Assembly (NCBI RefSeq): GCF_963678635.1
Contig: NC_087064.1
Span: forward strand, 5,492,411-5,556,410
Direction of reading: 5' to 3'
From: Symsagittifera roscoffensis
Taxonomy: Eukaryota > Xenacoelomorpha > Acoela > Convolutidae
DNA: 64,000 nt
The first letter of the stretch is position 1. The number at the start of each line of letters is the position of its first letter. The notes beneath the pieces were generated by a model that was given only the letters and a program-made list of their open reading frames with translations, was not told where the DNA came from and did not search any database. The position numbers were made by a program, and so were the translations under genes. Of this stretch, positions 54,401 to 64,000 are shown in pieces.

Positions 54401-55861
54401 CGAGTTCGAGATCAACACCCGGGACAAGGAAGTTTGTTCGGGGAGTCTGAGATAGATGAAAAAGTTCCTGACAAGAGACAGGACCTGAGGAACAAAATTT
54501 TGTCCGGGGAGTCTGAGATAGATGAAAAAGTTCCTGACAAGAGACAGGACCTGGGGAACAGAATTTTGTCCGGGGAGTTCAGAGGGATGCGAAGAAGGCA
54601 CGGACCTGATCTGGAGGAGGGCGCAGACTCCATCACAGACTCTTCAATAGATGACAATTCCAGGAACTCAGGAATTGACACATACTCAGACAGAAACTCG
54701 AGCTCGGGATCAGAACTGTCAGAACGAGCGATCCACACACTGCTAGTGGAAACTCGTGCACGGGATCTGGATAGAGAAGTGTACCAGGACCCTGACAGTG
54801 ATCGCTACCTCATACCAAGCGAGAGAGTCTTTGACAACGCAGCGGATGATTTGGAAACAATAGCGGTATCGAAGCGGTCGATAAGTCTGTTGCCGCAAAA
54901 AGAGGTAGTCAGGACTGATCATCAGCCGTTCAAACAAGAAACACAGCCGTTGGCGAAGATTTGGTGCGTTAAGATGGAAGAGGACACACACCAGCCCAAG
55001 GAGATGAATAGTCAGATGAGGGTCATGAAGACATACTTGAAGGCGAGATACAGACTCTCGGACCTACTAAGGGCGCAGAGAACTGACCGCATGACAAGCA
55101 ACCTGAAAAGGTGGATAGAAAATGGTGCACCAGACAAAAGTGACCTGGAAGAAGACAGTTACCGTATCCTGATACAGTACTTCATGCAGATGGAGGGGAG
55201 GTTATATTTGAACAAGGACGGGATTGTGGCTTGCAAGAGAAGAGAAGAAGACAAAGTCCTGTACAAGTATAACGCGAAAGTGTTGCCGCAACTCTATCAG
55301 ACAGAACTATTATTCAGGTCGCATGATCAGATGGGCCATCAGGGGATAGACAAAGTGTATCAGATGATCCTGAAGTGCTTTGAGTGGCCTGGAATGAAAA
55401 AGGCATGGGAGAAGTGGGTAACAGTGTGCCTGTCATGCCAACAGGTCAAGGATCCAAGGAAATTGCGATTTCCTTTACAATCGCGGTTATAACCAAGTCC
55501 TGGTCATGATAGACCACTTCACGAAGTATGCAGAGGCCGTGCCCTGCATAACTGCCTCGGCGGAAGAGACATGCGACCACCTGATCAATACGTGGATAGA
55601 GAAAAGACCGGATTCGCGTGTGAGTTGGGGTTGTACCAGTGGAAGAGGATGCCCTTCGGCTTGTGCAACGCAACGGCCACTTTTCAAAGATTGATGGCTC
55701 AGGCTTTGACCAGAGTGACAAAGAAGTAAGGGAATCTCGTGATGTGTTACGTGGACGACGTGGTCATAGCGACACCAACCCTGGAAGACCATATTGATTG
55801 GCTCAATGAGGTCTTTGAATGCATGAAAAGAGCAGGCTTGAAGTGCAAACCATCGAAATGT
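51440..55861 (+). pseudogene. pol: pol fragments C1 and C2, tandem copy
   Basis: Same content and same breaks as 33542-37963: linker, integrase zinc domain (52378-52686), first-Asp segment (52700 on), RT with TAA at 52920 and SYVDD, RNase H (53348-53803), second linker and integrase (54365-55492), RT with MCYVDD cut after KCKPSKC. The first 220 bases of C1 are not included because of the junction at 51440. Confidence 0.8.
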
Positions 55862-57000
55862 CCCAAGAATTTGGAACCAGATCTTCCGCTTACGATACAG
55901 ATTCGACAGAACGCCGGGACAAGACCAAGAAAGAAATATAACCCTTACGGTGACGATTTTGTAGTGGATAGGATAGATCTGAAAAAGATAGTGGAAGAAG
56001 TAGTGGGTCTACAAGAAATAACTGTGTCACAGGACATTGACATAGTCGATGATCACGACGATGAGTGGGTCGATGACCGGTCGAAACCCGAGGTAGAATT
56101 CGACGACGAGCAACAGCAGTCAAATGAACAAGACTTGACGAATCTGCGTGTCTTAGAATGGCTGAACGAAATGACGTCGAACCCAAAGGAGACCAGTATC
56201 ACGATTCAAGATGTAGATCGTGAAAGCATAAAATACATGAAAACCGAACGAGAAGATCCTTCCTGGGCTGCCCAGGAGGGGCGACTACTCATTCCGGCTT
56301 TCAATCTCGATTTGATACCCGGTATGCGATCGACGGCGGGGACGTCGATGGATATTTTTGTCCGGTGTGTGGGGGTAGGACTTACCCACACTGAAAATTT
56401 ATTAATAAAAAAAATTAAGAATAGCAAGAGAGACAGGAGATTTAGAAGCGGAAACAGGCGAACAACCTAAAAAACCTGACATAGGGAGGGTAGTTGAGTC
56501 ATATTTTAACCTACCAAATGAATATTCAAGTAGCATAATACTAACAGACAGTGATTTCATACTCACAAATAGAACATGTGCGATAGCAATCACAGCAGAC
56601 ATGAGTTTTAGGACAGCGTTAGTGGCAGATTTTAAGAGAAAATATAAAAACATAGAATTTCTTTGGAAGCAAAGACCAGGAGTAGGGGCATAGCAGCCTT
56701 AACTCGGCATAGCAGCCTTACCTTACGGCGGCGTCACAGATACCGGGAAAATACCTATGCTTCTTGGTGACGAGAGCGACGGAGAAGCGGCACGTGGACC
56801 CAGAGAAACTAGTCTAGTCCTTGACGAGGTTGAGAGACTTCCTCGTGGAAATGGACGTGAAGGAGCTCTTGCTTCCAGTGTACGATCCGAACAGAGGACG
56901 ACTGCATCCTCGAGAACTGTACGCGCTTGTACACGAAATATTCTCTGATAATAATATACAAGTATATTTACATAAGAAATATTACTTAAGTATAGGCTGA
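55862..57000 (+). pseudogene. Pol tail and macro-like segment (copy c)
   Basis: Tandem copy of 37964-39102: pol tail open to 56470, the A8 frame break near 56407, then the macro-domain-like segment with the same internal duplication and TAG, ending at 56998-57000. Adds no independent evidence, because the duplication is recent. Confidence 0.55.
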
Positions 57001-57374
57001 GTAACGTACAAGAGGGTGTGAGACTAGATTATGTAGTGTGTGATATGTGTGTTATGTTATGTTATGTGTGTTATGTCATTAAGATCTTGGGTAAGAAGGG
57101 GTTAGTGACCATGAAAAACTGGATGACGATCTTAGGAATAGATCCAAAGTTTGGACTGTCCAATCTTAGGTCGAATTCCAAAATTTTAGAGACCGATTGA
57201 TTTTAATTAATTTTAGGATCAAAATCTTTTATCTGACTGTTTTTAAATGAACTTTAACGAGAAGTTAACAAGTGTGATTTTCGTGACCACTTTTCTAGAT
57301 CCTGATTGATGATCGTTTAATAGCTCACTTGAGTCAAACCTTGGAATCAAATCAAATCGAACCTGAAGAACAGA
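57001..57374 (+). other. Spacer before accessory ORFs (copy c)
   Basis: Non-coding, same as 39103-39476 including the acceptor-like site. Confidence 0.45.
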
Positions 57375-57629
57375 ATGGATAGTTTCAATTTGGATGAATT
57401 GATGGACCTGGCAGAGGCATATGTAGGACCGATGGTAGATGCGATCTATCGTCGGCTAATGGATCGAGACTTCGCTCTGGAGGACCCAGAGTTAGTCGTG
57501 TTGCTGACCGCCCTGATAAACATCTTGGGGCATGACAACCATGGGGACCGCCCCACGGAAGTCCTATTGATGGCAGCATACGGAGAGAGGGGAGTATTAG
57601 ACCGCCCGAACATGAGAGTGATGAGGTGA
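57375..57629 (+). CDS. 84-codon accessory ORF (copy c)
   Basis: Same as 39477-39731, again closed by TGA and followed in frame by the coiled-coil ORF. Confidence 0.5.
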   Translation: MDSFNLDELMDLAEAYVGPMVDAIYRRLMDRDFALEDPELVVLLTALINILGHDNHGDRPTEVLLMAAYGERGVLDRPNMRVMR

Positions 57630-57656
57630 AGAAACGGGGCTCTCTCAGGGAGTGAC

Positions 57657-58790
57657 TTGACGAATGAGCCTGGATTGGGAAGTTCTAGGACTTACCAACC
57701 AGGTGAAATGCCTATGCCCTCCAAGCCCAAACCTGGGCTGACGAGAATGCATCAGGAGATGAACAGCGAGGCTGCCTCGTCTGGTTCACCATTGAGAGCA
57801 GCTGTGCCACCAAAGAGGGCGAAAGTAGAACAAAGGGTTCAGACGAACCAAACCATGCAAGATCTGGATGGGATAAAGGACGAACTGGAAAGGACGAGAA
57901 GGGAGCTGGACGAGATGACTAAGACCATGCTCAGTACGGAGGAAGATAGGAACATGTGGAAGAGATTGTTCGAGGACTGCAGCAAAAAGCAGAGCGAAGA
58001 GATTGAGCGCTTGAGGCGGGATTACAAAGAGCGGATAGCGTTGACAACGGCCGTGGAGAAGGTGATACCTGCAAGGAGTATTCCTTGTGGGCAGTCCCCG
58101 ATGGAACTCGTGACGCCTCGAGAAATGAGTCAGACAACGGAGACACGACTCCCGACAGCAACAGGTCGAGTGACAATCCCGGACCCTAGTGACACCTTGG
58201 GTGACGCAGTCGTGGAACAAACGGCGAAGAGGCTGATAGAGACAGCTGGACGACTAGTCGCCAACAAGAATGCACAAGGTTCCGGGGTGACTGCACCCTA
58301 TGGAACAATCGACGATGCGGGTAGAGTACGGCTCTCCCGAAGCGTGATGACCACAGAGGGAGTTGGCGACACAATGTCACCAATGGGGAGCTCTAGGGCC
58401 CCAGAGAGAAAAATACGGAAGATGCCAGCGAAGAAAGTGTCTCGAGTAATAGACGTACAAAAGAATAATCAGTTGAGATATAACTTCACGGGAGTCCCTG
58501 AGAGAGATCCGAGAGCTTGCTTCAATCGAGCGACCTCGAACCCGGCAGTAAATTTGCAGCAACCACCACTGGGGACATCACATCTGAAACTGGGAGACAG
58601 CTTAGTCAGAGTACTCTCGAATTTGAGGACCTCTTGGGTCACTACGGTGATGGGTTTAGGAGGAGCGACGATAGCCCAGTTATATCGAATGGTAGAACTA
58701 ATGAATCCAGGGAGGATCCCCAATGTCATGATCCTGGTTGGAACGAATAACTTCTCGAGAGGTTCGGATGAGGAGGAAGCACTATGGTAA
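57657..58790 (+). pseudogene. Coiled coil plus SGNH-like domain, N-part (copy c)
   Basis: Copy of 39759-40892; residues and the terminating TAA at 58788 are the same. GDSLVRVL at about 58592 and GTNN at about 58740. Confidence 0.7.
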
Positions 58791-58793
58791 TCA

Positions 58794-59726
58794 ATGATGG
58801 TGTGCTTGTTAACTACTCTCTGGCAAAAATTCAACTGCGCGGTACTGACCGTTTGCACTGTGGCAATGAATACAAGGAGCTTGACAGCAACAGGGAGAAG
58901 GCACAACGAAGGAGTGGTCAAGTGGAATAATATCTTGAGGAATCTCGCAAGTCGGAAAGCCGGAAGAATGATCCTCATGGACATCGAACATGAGTTGAGT
59001 GCTATGGGTCAGGCCAGGCTGACCACGGACGGCATCCACTTCGATAGTATAGAAGGACAGGCTTGGTTGAATCGAGTCTTCCAAGAGCGGTTGGATGAGT
59101 TGGAAGTAGAAATCTTTGACACAGGAGTGCTAAAGGAGGAAGGAGCATCGAACGAAACGGTGATTACCACATTTCTGCCTCCTAGCCTGGAAACACGCTT
59201 GGGGACGGTCCCGGCCGTCACGAACTATAGACAGCAGAGCTCCAGCGAACCAGGTCAAAGAACAGACGTTCAAGATCGATTGGGAGAAGAGCCGGCGAGG
59301 AGGACCACTCATCTTAGGAGAAGACTAGGGCCTGACAACCCGATGGAAGAGACAACTAGCACGTCTAGATCAGACACGAGATCGGAGACGACAAGTACCA
59401 GTCGAGAGGAGAGACGCCCGGATAGAGGCTCGTTGATGTGGTCAAGGCACATACCATCTCCCTGGCATGTGTACAAGGACGAACTAATGAAGCTGGATCT
59501 CCAGAGGGTGAGCTTCATCGAGGATGCCAGGAGGATGCTGAATGGAGCGAGGCTATCCGTCAGTAGACTGTACTCGATAACAGGCGTGGACTGGTTGATA
59601 GCCGCTGGCATAAACTTCAGCTCCACGACGGCCTTGAGATTTGCTGACCTAGAGGGACTGCCCTCTAATAACACAATGGGACCAGTGAACGCAAGAACTA
59701 TTGCAGAACGTGAGGTTGAATCATGA
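58794..59726 (+). pseudogene. SGNH-like domain, C-part (copy c)
   Basis: Copy of 40896-41828 with DGIHFD (block V) at about 59027, then the Ser/Thr/Arg-rich tail. Overlaps the giant ORF in another frame as in copy b. Confidence 0.7.
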
Positions 59727-62700
59727 TGAGGGGAATCGAGAAGAGAGACCGGGAAGATTTCTGACAACGAGGGCGCCGATTGGACAACATGTGAAGATAT
59801 TCAGGCAGGTGGCGACACCCCCGAGTCATGTGAAAGAAAGAACATACCCGAAACAAGTGAGTCAAGATGGTGACGTCCAAAGGTACGGCGGATTGAAAGC
59901 GATAAAGAAAGATGAGACCATCTTTGCCGCGTACGACAAAGCAGAAATAAGGAAGGCCAAGATTATGATAGTAGCGAATTCAGAGTTCGTGTACACTTCC
60001 AAGTCTCTGTTTTGGCCGGATGCCATAATGTTGGCAGCGGTCGATCTGGACCTGCTGCAGGCTGTATCTCTGGCAGTAGGGGTACAAAGACAGACGGACA
60101 TGAACCCAATCACGATCGTGTTTGCTGGCATCAATAACCGTTTACACAGTAGAGGTTTTCTGAGCAGACTCGGAGATCCTACAATGGCGGAAAATGCTGT
60201 GTCGCCAGCAATAAAGGATATCCTGGAGTCACTGGGTGAAGTGGTGGATGCAACGAAGGAGGGGTCGTTCACCAAGGTGACACCGAGAGTAGTGTTAGCG
60301 CTGTCTCCGGGGTATGCATGTCTCCCGGATGGATTGAAGTTCGTGTATGCTATCATGACCTTGCTTTCAGAAGGAAAATATGATGTGATCATATCGGCCC
60401 CGAATCGCATGATAGAGATGGAGAACCTGAGACCACTCAGGGCTGAACTACCTGCGGTGTGGTCAGATATCTCGAACGCGATGAGAGGCTTCAAGGACCA
60501 TGCGCTGCACATGTTAGTGTTGGATGAGGTGCTGGGGTTGGAACTGACCAATTTCAGTCGACAGCTCAAACTTAAACCGGGAATAGACGACGACCATCGA
60601 GTGGTCATAGCGATGTCGAACGACTTATGGTTCCGAGCAATGGAAGTGACAGGTGAAAAAGCGAGAAGGAAAAATTCCAAGGAGACTAGAGCTCATTTGG
60701 AGGCAATGGTTTTGAGGACCAAACCGGAGGCCAACCAGTGGCTACATCTAAGTCCTCGAGTAGCGGCATTGAGTGTAGATGCTTTTGAGCAAGGCCCCAT
60801 AATGATTAAGAAGATCCATGCCTACTTGTTCAAGAAGGTGAATCTAGCGGAAAATGCTGAAGAAAAGATAGCTGAGTTTGTGAACAGAATGTGCCAGATT
60901 ACCCTGGGAACCTTCTGAACCCAGGAAGTGAAGAGGGAAGAAGGCTTTGAACGGACAGATAGCATGCTGGAAGGGTTGGCAGCCGGATGGACCGCGTCCT
61001 TCTTGGCGAAAGTCTACCCGAAAGTCTCTCATTACTTGATAAAGGAATTCCTCCAAGCAGTAGTGGAAGCATCAATTGTGGAACTACTAGCCTTGTTCGT
61101 GACGTTTGGAGCAGAGAGTTTCGTGAAAGGACCGGCGGTACTGCTCACCGAAGGAGTTCAGAACCTGCGGTTAGATGGGCTTCTAACATTGATTGCGATT
61201 ACCCACGGAAACTTGGGAGGACTAATGAAGCTGACACGTTGTCCAGAGCAGATGAGAGAGAAGGTGAAAAAATTAGACATGAAGAAAGCTACGGACTCGT
61301 GGAATAAGATAAGAGACCTGAAAAACACTCTTATCCAATATCTCTTATAACAAAATCGCTTTGGAACGGGAGAAGATGAGACTATCGAAAGAGAAGAAGA
61401 TGTGAGACGACATGTTGGGGGCATGCCCCTACTAACCGATCTGAGCTTGGCTATGAGGACCGATCCCTTAGCGTTTATCAGAGGAGCCACGGAGTTTGTG
61501 ACAGTGATCTATGAACCAGCAGTCACATTTGCGTTCCTTGATGTTAAGGTGGAGGCGTATAGGAGGTCGGTGCTGCACCTGAACCTCATATCAGCAGTTG
61601 ACGGTAGTGCGCAGAACTGGTGTGAGCAGCACGTGTTGCGGAAGCTCATGAGCGAAGATCTGTTATTTGCAAAAATATCAGAGCCAGAAATGACAGTCAT
61701 CAATTTTGACGATCCCTTCCGTGATTGCATGGGAGAAGTAGAGGGAGGGCACATCGAGGTGTTTCCGAAGCTCTGGAATCTGAGACCCTATGATAAGACG
61801 AATGGTGAAATAACCAGAGTTCCTCGTCTCACTGCAGCATATCACAGGGTGAGAGAAGAGACGAAAGATTGGGGTGATTACGAGAAGCTGCCGGAAGAAT
61901 TCCCTGAATTCCCTCTGATAAGAAGGATGTTGCTCGGAGCAGTCTCCGTGGTACAAACTCCTAGGTTGAGAGCATTTGAAACCAATGAAAGGAGAGTAGT
62001 GAAATTCGTGGGAACGATGGATCCATACTTTGTGGGGAGGAATGCTGTCGTGTTAGAGTACACACGACTTGCCTACACGGATCAAGCGACGAGAAGGCGA
62101 ATAAGCAATGCCGCGACTCCCAAGCCTGGAGGATTTGATAAGGAATGGGCTGGATTAGGCTTAGCGCCTATGAAGATAAGAGGCAGGACCGAACTGTCTG
62201 AGGCCTCCTTGATCCTGACTAGTGTGAAACCGGAGTTGACAGTAGGAGGAACGCTGCAGACGAGAACCTTCCTAGCACCTTTCGGCTGTGAGGAAATCAA
62301 AGTGGTCCATGGAGAAGAGGAAGATGGATCCGCCGGCACACTGATCATACCAAAATTTCCGGATAGGGCCGACACTGAAAAGCAAGGACCCTCAAGCTCG
62401 AAGAAGGATACGCCAGAAAGAGATGATGGGCAGGGAGGAAGCTGTCAAACGGAAGAACCCATGCAACAAGATGCAAATCAAGCTGGTGGGGAAGACGACA
62501 GGGCATCGACAGGAGGAGTATCCAGCCTGGATTTCAATTTCCTCAGTGATTTTGAGAATAACGCGGATACGTTGGAGGCGACTGAGCCAGCAGATGAAGG
62601 CACTTCGACACTGGAAACTCCGTCAGCCTTTACAGAAATGAAACGGAATTTGCCGGAGAGCAGCTATCCGGGCAATTCGAGAAATAATGAACAAAGAATC

Positions 62701-64000
62701 CTCATGGAATCACCTATGAGAAGAAGAATAGAAGGCTCTGCCAGAGTACCTTTCTTGGGAACGTTGCCCGAAGAAGAGTGGGAAGTAAATCACCGACACC
62801 ATGAAAGTAGGACGGGATGTAGATTGGACAGAGTGGCGTTCATGGAAGAAGTCTGGACAGTGGTTCAGAGCTATGGGACCCAGTCCATTTTGAAAGTAGG
62901 TCTCAACTGACCATTGATGCGGGAAGTCCTTGACAAACTTGATGAGTGTGAAGGGAGATTGAGTGAGTTGTTGATTGACTCAGCCACTGATGAAAGTGAG
63001 GCGAACTCTCCCATCAAGATGACACCTCAGGATGATAAAGGAGATGTGGTATATCTGTCAAGAACCAGGAGAGGAACGATGCGATCGAAATTGGTGATTG
63101 ATAAGATCAATGAGATGAAGATGAAGTTAGGCAGCAAAGTGATGCCGAGGAGAGTAGGAAAGACGAAGGTGGATTCATAGATATCAATGAAAGCTGTCAA
63201 TTCAGCGAAACGAAAACGAGTCGAAGAGGCCATGGATTTGGGACAAGGTGATTATCAATTGCCTGGCACGGACAGAATGTTAACCGATGTAGCGATGGTG
63301 CCACCCATTCTCATGGCAGGGATAAAGTCAACAGGTTACAAATCCAAAAGGAGTGACCGCACTCTGACTGGAGCAACCTTAGAAATGGAAATACTTAGCC
63401 AATGTGGAGAAAGCACAATGAAAGACTTTAAGCCATCTCCCATGAACCACGGAAAGGGAAGTGTCGCGGGACAACAAGTACCAGTGGAGTACAACCGACT
63501 GACAGTGTCGGAGACTGTGTCAATAGATGAACCCGCCGGTGAATACAAGGAGATGTTAGAATACCGAAACTCGGCTAGAGGGTATGTGATGGCTCTGGAA
63601 GACAAGGGTGCCATGGAGGGTTATCTGGAGACGATGCTGCGAGGCACCACCCTCAATTTGAAGGCGTACGGGACTCTAGCGTCGTCTGAGATGCAGGCGG
63701 AAAAGATCGAGCAATTAGTGAGCCTTCCATGGAAAGCAGTGGTGTTGAAGTACTTTGAAGAAGAAATGAGGACTACGCCGAGAATACACGCTCTCATGGC
63801 AGTACCTTACGTGAGAACCGAATTACAACTGAGGTTCGCCTGGTGCATGATGGGATTAACTCACGGGGAATTTGACTCAGAAGAAAGGAAAAGGTCAAAA
63901 GAAGAAAAAGTAATCCTGATGACGAACCTGAGGGATCTGATAATCCAGGAAGGAATGGCAGTAGCGTCCGCGAAGCGGAGAGACCTTCTCTGTTTCATTC
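59701..64000 (+). pseudogene. Giant accessory protein, decayed copy c, cut by window end
   Basis: Copy of 41803-46102. Stops at 60916, 61348, 62908 and 63178 are the same as in copy b; the frame is open again from 63187 to the window edge. Differs from copy b by a few residues (Trp to Ser near 60200, Pro to Ala near 62070, Lys to Arg near 62695). Confidence 0.85.

Larger units (their letters stand above)
51440..64000 (+). repeat. Tandem duplication unit 2, continues past the window
   Basis: Repeats 33542-46102 with a shift of 17,898 bases. Differences are single bases, including one residue in the giant ORF near 60199 and one near 62069. Confidence 0.9.

Overview
The window looks like repeat-rich eukaryotic DNA, most likely from an invertebrate animal; the host species cannot be named from the sequence. 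I find no host gene. Almost everything belongs to one family of very large LTR retroelements of the Ty3/gypsy (Metaviridae) type, seen as broken, inverted and tandemly duplicated copies.

Reading the copies against each other gives one element order: LTR (about 0.9 kb) - TGG primer-binding-like site - long non-coding leader with repeats - gag (basic N-terminus, capsid-like domain, two zinc knuckles) - DTG aspartic protease - reverse transcriptase (YVDD) - RNase H - unusually long linker - integrase (HHCC, catalytic core, GPY/F-like tail) - macro-domain-like segment - a second transcription unit in the envelope position (84-codon ORF, coiled coil, SGNH-hydrolase-like domain, then a giant protein of more than 2,100 residues) - LTR. 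I estimate 22-26 kb without the duplications. The accessory part is the unusual biology: a macro-like domain, an SGNH esterase-like domain and a giant protein of no family I recognise.

Layout. 1-8050 (+): the 3' end of one element, with an intact giant ORF and its LTR. 8051-15748 (-): the 5' half of a second element (LTR, leader, 21-bp minisatellite, gag, protease), in opposite orientation. 16233-33320 (+): a partial LTR, a full LTR, leader, gag, a pol rearranged by deletions and duplications, two ATAC microsatellite tracts, and a first copy of the macro and SGNH segments. 33321-51439 (+): more pol fragments, a second macro/SGNH copy, the giant ORF with several stops and frame breaks, an LTR, a leader and a minisatellite remnant. 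51440-64000: a nearly identical tandem copy of 33542 onward, with a period of 17,898 bp, running off the window.

No copy has a complete pol. The N-terminal half of RT is absent everywhere, and the same stops and frame breaks recur in the pol copies, so pol was dead before it was amplified. The left giant ORF is open over more than 2,100 codons while clearly diverged from its decayed paralogue, which suggests that some family members were recently under selection. Two hairpins in the LTRs show paired base changes between copies.
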